Shown: positions 17,485 to 28,080, counted from the stretch's first letter. The stretch is 64,000 nt of DNA from Acinetobacter baumannii (GCF_009759685.1 NZ_CP046654.1:3596001-3660000); one strand, 5' to 3'. Program-made: numbers and translations. Notes: generated from the sequence alone by a model not told the origin.

Positions 17485-18939
17485 TTATTTAGTTTGTACG
17501 GCCGAACTAAGTTCAGACGTAGCTCCAAAACGATCAGTAATATTCGCTGTAATTGAGGCAACTTTTACAGACGGCTTCCAATTTGCTTTTGCGATCCCTT
17601 GTGCATCTGTAGCAACAGTTATTGCTCCTAAATATTGCTCAGCTTCTTTTGATGCCGCATTTTGGTTGCCAAAAAACTCAACTTGATAGCGTTGATTTGG
17701 TAAGCCATTGACTTCTACCGCAACTAAACCTTTATTTGCAGTTAATTTAGGCGCTTTAATGCCCTGATTAGGTTGAGCATTACAGCCTTGTTCATTTGGC
17801 TGAGTACATGTTTTTTGTTGCTTAGATGGGTCGACAATCACACCACCACCACGAGAACCGACAAATCCGGCATGCTCAAGTGCAGGCACAGCAAATACAA
17901 TTGCACCCAAACGCTGATCTGGTACACATGAACCACCCGCTTCACAGCGTTTAATATCTTTACCATTGTCCCAAATCAGGTTTTTAGTCAATGTAATTCT
18001 TGCATTTGCATCTTTTTCAGAACGGATGGCTACACCAATACGGTTACCATGTACTTTATTGCTATCAAGAATGTTGCCATCGCCTGTCATGTTGAAACCA
18101 ATCGAGTTATTGGTCATTTCGTTGTAAGCGATATAGTTACGCTTACCCCAGTTAATCTGTAAGCCATCGGAGTAGTTTTCGAATTTATTACCAACTACGG
18201 CATTATCATTACCCCACAAGATTTCAATACCTTGTGATGGTTCAGGATTTGCTTTGGTTGAAACAAAATGATTATTAGCAATTAAGTTAAACGCAGCACC
18301 ACGTGTCAGCTCTAGACCATCACCATTGTCTTGGAAAATGTTGTCTAAAACTTTGTTGTTATTGGTGGTGGTTGCAGTTGGGTTACCTTGACCATCATCA
18401 CCCGTCAACATAACACCAGCACCACCGTAGTTATTACTAATACGGTTGTGTTGAATAAGGTTATTGCTTGAACGGTTAATCAATACCCCAATACAGAAGC
18501 GATGAATGTCTAAACCTTTTAAAGTGACATTGTTGACGTCACGCAGTACCAATCCCGGTAAAGTCATCGTACGTACATTGGTGCCGTACTGTTCAGGGTT
18601 TGCACCAGGACAAGCTTTTGCACCTTCGCCTTTAATATAATTTGAACCATCAATTGCGATGTATTCGCCAGTTTTATCCCACTCTGTACCAATGATTTTG
18701 ACAGGTGCTTTAATTTCAGGAAGTGCACTATTTAATTTAATCGCATAAGGCGCTTTACCTACTGCTTGAATCAAAATGTCGCTAGCTTCGCTTGGGTTTG
18801 CATTGGCTTGTTCAATTGCCCAGCGTAAAGAGCCTTTATTGCTATCGTCTTGATAACGGTCAACCACATAAGTTTGAGCCGCAGCTATGCCTGAAACCAT
18901 CAAACCTAATGCAAGAGTAGTTAAACGTAATGTATTCAT
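17485..18939 (-). CDS. quiC: 3-dehydroshikimate dehydratase, beta-helix type, exported
   Basis: 484 residues. A signal peptide (cleavage near GIAAAQTYVVD) directs it to the periplasm. The body has the repeating N-x-x-x-x-N pattern of a right-handed parallel beta-helix (NNVTLKGLDIHRF, SSNNLIQHNRISNN, NDNAVVGNKFENYSDG, KRNYIAYNEMTNNS). It converts 3-dehydroshikimate to protocatechuate, closing the quinate branch. It is unrelated to the sugar-phosphate-isomerase-like dehydratases of fungi. Position between quiB and quiX fixes the identity. A C-terminal domain from about 395 (QGIKAPKLTANKGLVAV) looks like a beta-sandwich. Confidence 0.9.
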   Translation of the reverse strand: MNTLRLTTLALGLMVSGIAAAQTYVVDRYQDDSNKGSLRWAIEQANANPSEASDILIQAVGKAPYAIKLNSALPEIKAPVKIIGTEWDKTGEYIAIDGSNYIKGEGAKACPGANPEQYGTNVRTMTLPGLVLRDVNNVTLKGLDIHRFCIGVLINRSSNNLIQHNRISNNYGGAGVMLTGDDGQGNPTATTTNNNKVLDNIFQDNGDGLELTRGAAFNLIANNHFVSTKANPEPSQGIEILWGNDNAVVGNKFENYSDGLQINWGKRNYIAYNEMTNNSIGFNMTGDGNILDSNKVHGNRIGVAIRSEKDANARITLTKNLIWDNGKDIKRCEAGGSCVPDQRLGAIVFAVPALEHAGFVGSRGGGVIVDPSKQQKTCTQPNEQGCNAQPNQGIKAPKLTANKGLVAVEVNGLPNQRYQVEFFGNQNAASKEAEQYLGAITVATDAQGIAKANWKPSVKVASITANITDRFGATSELSSAVQTK

Positions 18940-18958
18940 TTCATCATATCCTTATGAT

Positions 18959-19792
18959 TTATGGGTTTGTTGGTTGAACTGTTTGTAAAATCTGTTTGAG
19001 CTTGGTCACATCAATTTGACCCGGTGCAGAAGCCTGACCAATCATGCCAAAGCTATAACTTCCGCCCATATTGGCAGTCGCAACACGAGAAATCGTACCT
19101 AATTGCCCCATCGACATCGTTAATAAAGGCTTAGTGGTTTGCTGACTTACTTTTAAAGTTGCGTTCATTAAAGTGAAAACATCTTGTTTAGATTTAGGCA
19201 TTACAGCAATTTTGAGAATATCTGCGCCCATTTGATCTTGTTTTAACAAGCGTTTTTCAATTTCATCTTGGCTTGGTGTTTTTTGGAAGTCATGGTTAGA
19301 CATGACAATTAGCACTTTCTTTTGATGTGCTTTTTGAACAATTTCTGAAACTACTTTTTGATCACGGAACATTTCAACATCTAACCAGTCCATGAACGGA
19401 TTCTTTAAGTAAGCCTGATAAGTTTTACCATAATCCACATCACTAATTTCAAGCTGGCCGCCTTCGTTTTTTGTACGAATGGTGGCAATCATTGGCTTAT
19501 TGCCCAAAATCTTTTTCAACTCATGGCCCAAGGCAATCACTTGTTTTGTATCACTCGCAAAACTAAGTAAATCGATACGAAACTCTGCCAAATCAGCATC
19601 TGCTGTATTTGCAATGACTTGAGCTTGTGCCAAAGCTTGTTCTTTGGTTTTTGCAGTAATCGGAACAATCGTTTGAACGGCTGTAGCGGCAGGTTGTGTC
19701 TGAGCAGCTAAAGCAACAGGTTCAGCATTTACCTGTGCAGTAAAAAATGGGAGTGCAAGCAAACTTAGGCTTAATAATGTTTTCATGTTCAT
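18959..19792 (-). CDS. quiB: 3-dehydroquinate dehydratase type I, exported, catabolic
   Basis: 277 residues. A signal peptide (MNMKTLLSLSLLALPFFTAQ, cleavage near VNAEP) precedes a type I dehydroquinase barrel. The Schiff-base lysine is in ADILKIAVMP, the catalytic histidine in MSNHDFQKTP, and the early VPITAKTKEQALAQA and ADLAEFRIDLL blocks are typical. It dehydrates 3-dehydroquinate to 3-dehydroshikimate outside the cytoplasm. The usual biosynthetic enzyme lacks an export signal, so this is the catabolic copy. A terminator-like hairpin separates it from pcaG. Confidence 0.92.
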   Translation of the reverse strand: MNMKTLLSLSLLALPFFTAQVNAEPVALAAQTQPAATAVQTIVPITAKTKEQALAQAQVIANTADADLAEFRIDLLSFASDTKQVIALGHELKKILGNKPMIATIRTKNEGGQLEISDVDYGKTYQAYLKNPFMDWLDVEMFRDQKVVSEIVQKAHQKKVLIVMSNHDFQKTPSQDEIEKRLLKQDQMGADILKIAVMPKSKQDVFTLMNATLKVSQQTTKPLLTMSMGQLGTISRVATANMGGSYSFGMIGQASAPGQIDVTKLKQILQTVQPTNP

Positions 19793-19807
19793 ATGTTCAT
19801 CCTTAAA

Positions 19808-19845
19808 AAGGCTACACGCATCCTTGAATAATCAGGTGTAGCCTT
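19808..19845 (-). terminator. Intra-operon stem-loop between pcaG and quiB
   Basis: AAGGCTACAC (19808-19817) and GTGTAGCCTT (19836-19845) form a perfect 10-bp stem with an 18-nt loop. On the transcribed (minus) strand it is followed by a short U-run and then by the quiB ribosome site. It may act as a partial terminator or as an mRNA-decay barrier that sets qui expression below pca. Confidence 0.55.
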
Positions 19846-19854
19846 AGGTGTTTC

Positions 19855-20484
19855 TTAAATATCAAAAAATACAGTTTCGTCATCGCCTTGAATACGAATA
19901 TCAAAGCGGTAAACAACTTCACCATTTTCTTCAAAACGTTTTGCAATAAGAGTTTGGCGACGTGGGGCCCATTCAATGCTATTTAGAATTGGATCGTTAG
20001 CATTTGCCTCTGCTTCATCTTCAAAATAAACACGTGTATGAAGACCCAAGTTAATACCGCGAGCGAAAATAACTAACGCAATATGTGGAGCTTGAGTTGA
20101 ACCCTTACGACCTGCTGTCGCGCCCGGTTTAATCGTATTGAAACTCCAAACGCCTGTTTCAAAATCGGCACCTGTACGGCCCCAACCCTGAAATGCCGGG
20201 TCAGCTTTTTGCTCACGCGTATCTGCCTGACTTGGATAAATACCGTTCGCATCAGCCTGCCAAATCTCAATGAGTACATCACGTAGCGGTAAACCTAATC
20301 CGTCAAACACTTGACCTTCAAGACGAATACGCTCACCTTTTGTCTGGTCTTGAACTAACTGGTTATTAAAGTTGTTTTCAAAAACTTCAATACCGGCCTG
20401 TTGTGGCAATAAGCCAATGTGAACGTAAGGACCACCTGTTTGAGATGGAGTTTCTTTTAATTCCTGAAAATTCCAGTTGTTCAT
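19855..20484 (-). CDS. pcaG: Protocatechuate 3,4-dioxygenase alpha subunit
   Basis: A 209-residue subunit of the intradiol ring-cleaving dioxygenase. The family fold is shown by KGERIRLEGQVFDGLGLPLR, DVLIEIWQADANGIYPS and PHIALVIFARGINLGLHTRVYF. The alpha subunit lacks the full set of iron ligands and builds the heterodimer with PcaH, which cuts protocatechuate to beta-carboxy-cis,cis-muconate in the cytoplasm. It starts 14 nt after pcaH, with a GGGAG ribosome site. It precedes the intra-operon hairpin. Confidence 0.95.
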   Translation of the reverse strand: MNNWNFQELKETPSQTGGPYVHIGLLPQQAGIEVFENNFNNQLVQDQTKGERIRLEGQVFDGLGLPLRDVLIEIWQADANGIYPSQADTREQKADPAFQGWGRTGADFETGVWSFNTIKPGATAGRKGSTQAPHIALVIFARGINLGLHTRVYFEDEAEANANDPILNSIEWAPRRQTLIAKRFEENGEVVYRFDIRIQGDDETVFFDI

Positions 20485-20498
20485 GCTCGTGCTCCCGA

Positions 20499-21648
<1,150 letters not shown>

Positions 21649-21663
21649 TGTGATAGACCTCTA

Positions 21664-23019
21664 TTAAGTTGCATCGGTATGCGCAACAATTGATTTAATA
21701 AATACCGCAACAGCAGCAGCGGTCGCTGGAATGAGTAATAAACTAAGAATGGCGGTAAACGACCAATCATTACCGAGTAACACAGCTCCAATCCACGCAC
21801 CAAATACAGCACCAAAACGCCCAATACCCGTCATCCAAGACACGCCTGTTGCACGGCACTGAGTTGGATAGAAGCGTGCACTTAACGCCGGCATCGAAGA
21901 TTGCGCACCATTAATGGCGATACCCGCACAAAGCACCAATACTGCAAGTAAGGTTGAGTTGCCTAAGCTTTGACCGACAGCAATTGCAAATAGACCTGCG
22001 GCAAAGTAGAAAATGGCGATGACTCGGTTCGGGTTAAATTTGTCCATCGCCCAACCAATGAACAGCGCACTCACTACACCACCGAACTGGAACAATCCAC
22101 CAATAAATGCGGCACGCTCCATGGAAGCCCCTGTTTCACGCATAAGCGTTGGTAACCAGCTTGTAAGCAAGTAAACAACCACGAGTCCCATGAAATAGGT
22201 CAACCAAAGTAAAAGTGTTCCTTTGGCATATGGTTTAGAAAACATAATTCCAAAGACATTTTTCTTTTGAGCTGTTTCAGTTTTCTCTTCAGGTACGTGA
22301 AATGCAGTCGCATTTTCGATCTGAGCTGGCGCGATATGATTTAAGATTTTGCGTACTTTTTCAGGATTCTTACCTTTCACAATTAAAAAGCGGTAAGACT
22401 CAGGTAATACCAAAATCACTAAAACCATTAAGATCAAAGGTGACCAGCCACCAAGTAAAAATAGGCTGTGCCAACCGTAGGTCGGGATGAGCCAGCTACT
22501 AATAAAACCGCCTGTCGCCATACCCAAGTTGTAGCCACAGAACATACATGTCACGAGTAATGAACGAATGCGTGTTGGACAGTATTCAGAAAATAAAGTG
22601 GTCGCATTTGGCATCGCTGCACCCAAACCAATACCTGTCAAAAACCGTAAAACGACAAGGCTATCTAAGTTGGTTGCATAAGCAGATGCCAAGGTGAACC
22701 CACCAAATACAAGCATCGAAAAAGCTAAAACGATTTTGCGACCAAAACGGTCAGCTGTCGGGCCAGAAACTAAAGCTCCAATAATCATCCCACCAAGTGC
22801 AGCACTCATCACTGGTCCTAACTGAGAACGGTCAACGCCCCAGTCCTGAGCCAATGCTGGAGCGATAAAACCCATTGCAGCTGTATCGATACCATCAGTA
22901 AAAATAATTAAGAAACAGATGATTGCGATCATCCATTGATATTTACTAAGTGGAGCATCATTAATCAGTGCTTGAGCATCGATGCTTTTGCTTGGTGTAG
23001 CGTAATCCTGAGACGCCAT
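21664..23019 (-). CDS. pcaK: 4-hydroxybenzoate/protocatechuate transporter, MFS
   Basis: A 451-residue inner-membrane H+ symporter of the aromatic acid family, with 12 hydrophobic segments. The family motif in helix 1 is FTDGIDTAAMGFIAPALAQD (the DGxD aspartates are needed for uptake), and the loop 2-3 motif is GPTADRFGRKI. It imports protocatechuate and 4-hydroxybenzoate, and it is placed between pcaD and pcaC as in the Acinetobacter supraoperon. GGAGG lies upstream of the ATG. Confidence 0.92.
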   Translation of the reverse strand: MASQDYATPSKSIDAQALINDAPLSKYQWMIAIICFLIIFTDGIDTAAMGFIAPALAQDWGVDRSQLGPVMSAALGGMIIGALVSGPTADRFGRKIVLAFSMLVFGGFTLASAYATNLDSLVVLRFLTGIGLGAAMPNATTLFSEYCPTRIRSLLVTCMFCGYNLGMATGGFISSWLIPTYGWHSLFLLGGWSPLILMVLVILVLPESYRFLIVKGKNPEKVRKILNHIAPAQIENATAFHVPEEKTETAQKKNVFGIMFSKPYAKGTLLLWLTYFMGLVVVYLLTSWLPTLMRETGASMERAAFIGGLFQFGGVVSALFIGWAMDKFNPNRVIAIFYFAAGLFAIAVGQSLGNSTLLAVLVLCAGIAINGAQSSMPALSARFYPTQCRATGVSWMTGIGRFGAVFGAWIGAVLLGNDWSFTAILSLLLIPATAAAVAVFIKSIVAHTDAT

Positions 23020-23061
23020 ATTTGCCTCCTTAAGGCCAATTCCTTTTAAATTACTAAGCGA

Positions 23062-23847
23062 TTAGATTTGCTGAATAAATCTAGTCAATTCCTGAGTAAA
23101 TCTTTGTGGTTGCTCAATATTAGAAAGATGAGATGCTTCGAGTTTTGCAAGCTGACTGTTATTAATCGCCTTCTGCATAAATTCGGCATCTGCTACTGTG
23201 GTTACCGGATCTTCTGTTCCTGCAATCAGTAGCGCTGGAATTTGGATTTGTGCAATTTCATCTCTCAAATCGGCATACGCTAAAGCGCGACATGCATTGG
23301 CATAACCTTGTGCTGGCGTGTTTGCGAGACTTTGAATCGTTGTCTGTGCAACCACATTATGCTGATAATCAAATTTTTCACTGAACCAGCGGGTATGGGT
23401 AGTTTTAACTAGCTCGGCTAAACCATTTTTTTCTACCGATTCAGCACGACTCAACCAAGCCTCGGTTTGACCAATTTTGGCTGCTGAGTTTGCAACTGTA
23501 ATGCTATTAAAACGATTTGGATGATGAATACCCAACCACAGCCCTGTAATTCCGCCCATTGAAATGCCGCAAAAATGAGCTTTTTCAATATTCAAGGCAT
23601 CTAAAATATCAACAACATCTTCAGCTAAGTTTTGCAATGTGGTGTCACTAATTACATCACTTTCGCCATGACCACGTGTGTCGTATGTAATGACATTAAA
23701 ATGACTTTTTAATTCATTCAGCTGAGGTTGCCACATACCATGGTCTGTTCCTAATGAATTAGAAAACATAAGCACAGGAGCATCTTTTAAGCCTTCGGTA
23801 TAAACAGCTAGCTGTTTTCCTTGGCGATTGCTAATAGTCTGTTTCAC
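23062..23847 (-). CDS. pcaD: 3-oxoadipate enol-lactonase
   Basis: A 261-residue alpha/beta hydrolase. The nucleophile elbow is CGISMGGITGLW, the acid lies in IAGTEDPVT, and the histidine in ASHLSNIEQP. It opens beta-ketoadipate enol-lactone to beta-ketoadipate. The start is GTG 23847, with AAGGAG 7 nt upstream, and it overlaps the pcaB stop (GTGA), so the two are translationally coupled. Confidence 0.93.
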   Translation of the reverse strand: MKQTISNRQGKQLAVYTEGLKDAPVLMFSNSLGTDHGMWQPQLNELKSHFNVITYDTRGHGESDVISDTTLQNLAEDVVDILDALNIEKAHFCGISMGGITGLWLGIHHPNRFNSITVANSAAKIGQTEAWLSRAESVEKNGLAELVKTTHTRWFSEKFDYQHNVVAQTTIQSLANTPAQGYANACRALAYADLRDEIAQIQIPALLIAGTEDPVTTVADAEFMQKAINNSQLAKLEASHLSNIEQPQRFTQELTRFIQQI

Positions 23848-25199
23848 TTTGACTCTCCTTGTGCTTCTTGCAAAACTGCATCAATCTGTTGCTGAATATT
23901 GCCTAAATAGTTTTTTGGTTTAAAAATATCTTGTATTTCTGGTTGGCTAAACTGCCCTTTCACTTCGTCTAATTGGCTAACAACATCAAACAAATGCAGG
24001 TTTTGTGCTACTGCTGTTTTACATGCAGCTTCAACTAAATGATGAGCATTTAAACGACCAATTTTAGGAGCAAGTGCCATCATCACAGCTTCTGCCATAA
24101 TCAATCCATTCGTACACTCAAGATTCTGTTGCATATGTTCAGCATTCACTTCGAAACCTTGTAGAACTTCGCCAGTACGGCTTAATGATCCAGCACAAAG
24201 CTGAAAAATTTCAGGGATTGCTAACCATTCTGCATGCCATGCGCCTAAGCTACGCTCATGTTCCTGCACCATACTTTGATAAATGCTAGACATCAGTGCT
24301 GGTACACGATTCGCCGCGGCCAATACGGATGCTGCCGCAACTGGATTACGCTTATGAGGCATGGTCGATGAACCACCACGACCCTTTGCGGTTGGCTCAA
24401 ACAACTCTGCAATTTCAGTTTGCATCATGAGTGACCAATCCCGTGCCATCTTGCCCGTATTCCCGACAATCATGCCAAGCACACTTGCAATTTCTACAAT
24501 ACGATCACGCTCACCATGCCATGTACTTGTTGGTACAGTCAGATTCAGTTGCTTCGCAAATGCGCTGACCACAAGCGAACCTTGGTCTTGCAATGAAGCC
24601 AACGAACCCACAGCACCGCCTAACTGAGCAGTGAGCACACGTGACTTCATAGCTTGTATACGATCTAAATCACGTTTAAATGCAGAAGCCCAACGAGCAA
24701 GCTTATGCCCTAAAGTAATAGGTAAAGCTTGCTGTAACCATGTACGCCCAATCATGACTTGATGGCGATATTGTTTAGCTTGTTGTAATGCTGTGGTGTA
24801 GCACTGTTGAAGTTGACCTTCCACAATATTCAACGCATCACGGCATTGCAAAATACAAGCTGTGTCTAAAATATCCTGACTGGTTGCTCCCCAATGCACA
24901 TAACGCGAAGCATCTTCATCAGTATCTTTAACAATTGCCGTAAGCTGTTTTACAAATGGAATTGCGATATTCCCAGCTAAGCCAGTTGCTACCGCCAAAG
25001 CCGAAAAGTCAAACTTTTCTAACGCCTGTTCAGCTACTTGGGCAATGGTATTTGCTGCATTTTGAGGAATCACGCCAACTTGTGCCTGCGCTTGGGCTAA
25101 CGCAACTTCAACCTGAATCATGTAGGTGATTAAAGATGAATCACTAAAGATTTCAGTGACGTCTTTTTGGTAAAACAAGCTGGCATATAACTGGCTCAT
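23844..25199 (-). CDS. pcaB: 3-carboxy-cis,cis-muconate cycloisomerase
   Basis: A 451-residue member of the fumarase/aspartase superfamily. The signature GSSTMPHKRNPVAAA is present, as are HWGATSQDILDTA and RTWLQQALPITLGHKLA. It lactonises beta-carboxy-cis,cis-muconate to gamma-carboxymuconolactone in the cytoplasm. It lies directly after pcaF (2-nt gap) and overlaps pcaD by 4 nt. Typical family length. Confidence 0.94.
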   Translation of the reverse strand: MSQLYASLFYQKDVTEIFSDSSLITYMIQVEVALAQAQAQVGVIPQNAANTIAQVAEQALEKFDFSALAVATGLAGNIAIPFVKQLTAIVKDTDEDASRYVHWGATSQDILDTACILQCRDALNIVEGQLQQCYTTALQQAKQYRHQVMIGRTWLQQALPITLGHKLARWASAFKRDLDRIQAMKSRVLTAQLGGAVGSLASLQDQGSLVVSAFAKQLNLTVPTSTWHGERDRIVEIASVLGMIVGNTGKMARDWSLMMQTEIAELFEPTAKGRGGSSTMPHKRNPVAAASVLAAANRVPALMSSIYQSMVQEHERSLGAWHAEWLAIPEIFQLCAGSLSRTGEVLQGFEVNAEHMQQNLECTNGLIMAEAVMMALAPKIGRLNAHHLVEAACKTAVAQNLHLFDVVSQLDEVKGQFSQPEIQDIFKPKNYLGNIQQQIDAVLQEAQGESK

Positions 25200-25201
25200 G
25201 A

Positions 25202-26413
25202 TTAGACTCTCTCAATAATCAATGCGATACCTTGACCTACCCCAATACACATTGAACACAAGGCATAACGGCCACCTGTTTGTTCAAGCTGGTTTAAAGC
25301 TGTCGTCACAAGACGTGCACCTGATGCACCAAGTGGATGACCTAAAGCAATGGCACCACCATTTGGGTTTACCTTGTCAGAGTTGTCTGGTAAGCCTAAA
25401 TCACGGGTCACTGCCAAAGCCTGTGCAGCAAAGGCTTCATTGAGCTCAATTACATCCATCTGATCTAAAGTCAGGTTGGCTTGTTTAAGTAATTTTTTAA
25501 TGGCTGGTGCTGGAGCAAAACCCATAATGCGTGGTTCTACACCTACAGCTGTCGAAGCAATGATCTTGGCACGTGGTTTTAGGTTGTAAGCCTGAACTGC
25601 ATCATCAGAAGCTATCAGCAGAGCCGCTGCACCATCGTTAATGCCTGAAGCATTCCCCGCAGTAACTGTGCCATCTGCTTTAACCACAGGTTTAAGTTTG
25701 CTTAAACCTTCAAGTGTGGTTGATGCACGAGGATGCTCATCGGTATCAATCACCACCGCATCACCCTTACGCTGAGGGATTTCAACTGCCACGATTTCTT
25801 TAGAAAAAAAGCCTTTGGCTTGCGCGCTTGCGGTGCGTTGTTGGCTCACCAAGGCAAACTGGTCCTGATCTGCACGATTCACGTTGAACTGTTCAGCGAC
25901 GTTTTCGGCAGTCTGGGGCATGGTGTCTACACCATACAATTCTTTAAGTTTAGGGTTAATGAAACGCCAGCCCATGGTGGTGTCTTCAATCTTCTGGCTA
26001 CGGCCAAAGGCACAGTCAGACTTACCCATTACATAAGGTGCACGGCTCATGCTTTCCACACCACCAGCAATCACCAGATTCGCTTCACCTGCTTTAATAG
26101 CACGGGCAGCAATGGCAATGGCATCGAGTGATGAACCGCATAAACGGTTAATGGTGGTTGCTGGCACTTGATAAGGTAAACCAGCAAGTAATGCTGACAT
26201 ACGGCCGACGTTACGGTTATCTTCACCGGCTTGATTCGCACAGCCATAAATCACATCATCGACCTGTTCCCAGTCTACATTTGGGTTACGCTGCATGAGT
26301 GCTTTAATCGGCACAGCGCCAAGGTCATCGGCACGGACGGGTGCAAGGCCACCGGCGTAACGGCCAAATGGAGTACGGATGGCATCGATGATATAAGCGT
26401 TTTTTAATGTCAT
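25202..26413 (-). CDS. pcaF: 3-oxoadipyl-CoA thiolase
   Basis: A 403-residue thiolase. The acylated cysteine is in [17 protein letters not shown], the catalytic histidine in [17 protein letters not shown], and the second cysteine in [12 protein letters not shown]. It cleaves beta-ketoadipyl-CoA to succinyl-CoA and acetyl-CoA, the last pathway step. It follows pcaJ by 12 nt in the operon. This stretch reads as slightly more GC-rich than the neighbouring housekeeping genes. Confidence 0.94.
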   Translation of the reverse strand: MTLKNAYIIDAIRTPFGRYAGGLAPVRADDLGAVPIKALMQRNPNVDWEQVDDVIYGCANQAGEDNRNVGRMSALLAGLPYQVPATTINRLCGSSLDAIAIAARAIKAGEANLVIAGGVESMSRAPYVMGKSDCAFGRSQKIEDTTMGWRFINPKLKELYGVDTMPQTAENVAEQFNVNRADQDQFALVSQQRTASAQAKGFFSKEIVAVEIPQRKGDAVVIDTDEHPRASTTLEGLSKLKPVVKADGTVTAGNASGINDGAAALLIASDDAVQAYNLKPRAKIIASTAVGVEPRIMGFAPAPAIKKLLKQANLTLDQMDVIELNEAFAAQALAVTRDLGLPDNSDKVNPNGGAIALGHPLGASGARLVTTALNQLEQTGGRYALCSMCIGVGQGIALIIERV

Positions 26414-26425
26414 TTCCCTACTTCC

Positions 26426-27079
26426 TTACCCTTGAGTCGCATCAATCAAAGTTGCACCCGTTAAAGCCTGTAACTCATCAAAGCTAAGACCTTCAACTTT
26501 CTCAATCACCTTTAAACCATCTTTGGTCACATCAATCACACACAGGTCAGTGTAAATACGATCCACACAGTGCTTACCCGTTACCGGATAAGTTAGCTCA
26601 GCCACAATCTTCGGTTCACCTTGCTTGGTGACGTGGTCTGTAGTGATAAATACTTTCTTGGCACCAACCGCCAAATCCATCGCACCACCAACAGCAGGAA
26701 TTGCATCTGGTGCACCCGTGTGCCAGTTGGCCAAGTCACCATTCGCAGCAACCTGAAATGCCCCAAGCACTGCAATATCAAGATGACCACCACGCATCAT
26801 CGCAAATGAATCGCCATGGTGGAAAAAGCTGCCGCCTTCAAGCATGGTCACAAACTCTTTACCCGCATTAATCAGTTCAGGGTCTTCTTCACCTGCAGCT
26901 GGTGGTGGGCCAAAAGCCAACAGGCCATTTTCAGAATGTAGGAAGACATCTTTGTCAGCAGGTAAGTAGCTGGCAATCTTGGTCGGTAAGCCAATACCCA
27001 AGTTCACATAGGCGCCATCGGGAATATCTTGTGCCACACGCTTTGCAATCTGGTCACGGCTGAGTTTCTGGTAGCTCAT
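26426..27079 (-). CDS. pcaJ: 3-oxoadipate:succinyl-CoA transferase subunit B
   Basis: A 217-residue CoA-transferase beta subunit. The catalytic glutamate is in VFLHSENGLLAFGP, preceded by YVNLGIGLPTKIASYLP. It works with PcaI to move CoA from succinyl-CoA to beta-ketoadipate. GGAG lies 7 nt before the ATG and the gap to pcaI is 18 nt. PcaIJ-type and CatIJ-type transferases are very alike; the operon identifies this copy. Confidence 0.94.
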   Translation of the reverse strand: MSYQKLSRDQIAKRVAQDIPDGAYVNLGIGLPTKIASYLPADKDVFLHSENGLLAFGPPPAAGEEDPELINAGKEFVTMLEGGSFFHHGDSFAMMRGGHLDIAVLGAFQVAANGDLANWHTGAPDAIPAVGGAMDLAVGAKKVFITTDHVTKQGEPKIVAELTYPVTGKHCVDRIYTDLCVIDVTKDGLKVIEKVEGLSFDELQALTGATLIDATQG

Positions 27080-27097
27080 GTTATTTCTCCTTATTGC

Positions 27098-27769
27098 TTA
27101 CTGTGCGGGCTGTACTTGTACAACGTGCTGTACAAAGATACCTGGGGTAATGATGTGTTCCGGGTCTAATCCACCCAGTTCAACCACTTCAGAAACCTGG
27201 GCAATGGTGACATCAGCAGCCATGGCCATGATCGGGCCAAAGTTACGTGCAGATTTACGGTAAACCAGATTGCCCCAGCGGTCGCCCTTGTAGGCTTTAA
27301 TCAGGGCAAAGTCAGCCTTGATCGGATACTCAAGCACATAATCTTTACCATCAATATGACGGGTTTCTTTGCCTTCGGCTAAAAGTGTTCCAAAGCCAGT
27401 TGGGGTAAACACCGCCCCGAGACCCATACCTGCTGCCTGAATACGGCACGCCAGATTGCCTTGCGGTACCAGTTCAAGTTCAACCTTTCCGGCACGGTAC
27501 AGTTCATCAAACACATAAGAGTCCGACTGACGTGGGAAAGAGCAAATCACTTTTTTAATAGAACCGGCTTTGAGCAGTTTAGCCAGACCATAATCCCCAT
27601 TACCGGCATTGTTGCTCACAATGGTCAGGTCCTTAACGCCAAGTTCAATCAGGCCGTCAATGAGTTCAGCGGGTTGTCCTGCGGTACCAAAACCACCAAT
27701 CAGAATGGTTGCACCATCTTTAATCTGCGATAAAACCTCGCTTAGTGAGGACTTACTTTTGTCAATCAT
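27098..27769 (-). CDS. pcaI: 3-oxoadipate:succinyl-CoA transferase subunit A
   Basis: A 223-residue CoA-transferase alpha subunit, first gene of the pca-qui operon. The CoA-binding glycine-rich block GGFGTAGQPAELIDGL lies at about 23-38, with VSNNAGNGDYGLAKLL and GTLLAEGKETRHIDG later. It has GGAG 7 nt before its ATG. The region upstream holds a three-box PcaU-type operator; in the best-studied Acinetobacter the pcaU gene faces pcaI, but here ispD stands there. Confidence 0.94.
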   Translation of the reverse strand: MIDKSKSSLSEVLSQIKDGATILIGGFGTAGQPAELIDGLIELGVKDLTIVSNNAGNGDYGLAKLLKAGSIKKVICSFPRQSDSYVFDELYRAGKVELELVPQGNLACRIQAAGMGLGAVFTPTGFGTLLAEGKETRHIDGKDYVLEYPIKADFALIKAYKGDRWGNLVYRKSARNFGPIMAMAADVTIAQVSEVVELGGLDPEHIITPGIFVQHVVQVQPAQ

Positions 27770-27940
27770 TAGACAACTCCATTGTGCTCATTGAAGAAGA
27801 GAGAGGTAAGAGATTTAGGCACACTGAGGTGAGAAGAATAGATAAATATTTCACTCAATCCCGAGTGTTTCCCTTAGATTTCCCTTTTAAACATTTTTGA
27901 TAATTTTCAGATTTTGATCTAGTCAGCTATATATAGTTTT

Positions 27941-27975
27941 GTTCGATTTAGGATTTTTTTGTGCGACTATCGAAC
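27941..27975. promoter_or_regulatory. PcaU/PobR-type operator of the pca operon
   Basis: GTTCGATTTA (27941-27950) is followed after exactly 10 bp by a palindrome-like pair GTGCGACTAT (27961-27970) and ACTATCGAAC (27966-27975, reverse GTTCGATAGT). This is the known PcaU site design of one direct repeat plus a palindrome of the same 10-bp motif with a 10-bp gap. It lies about 171-206 nt upstream of the pcaI ATG and should bind the protocatechuate-responsive activator. Confidence 0.75.
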
Positions 27976-28068
27976 ATTATCTAAGTAAATTACTTATTCA
28001 ATCTTACAAATACAAGTTGTAAAAAAATACTAATTATTTTGAATAGATATGTAGAAATACCATATTCA

Positions 28069-28080
28069 CTTAGGCTATTT
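28069..28080 (+). repeat. 12-mer CTTAGGCTATTT, copy 5
   Basis: Exact copy of the dispersed 12-mer, just beyond the ispD stop in the pca upstream region. Confidence 0.7.

Noticed and set aside
25733..26131. 132-codon plus-strand frame
   Set aside because: Antisense shadow of pcaF, which has intact thiolase motifs.
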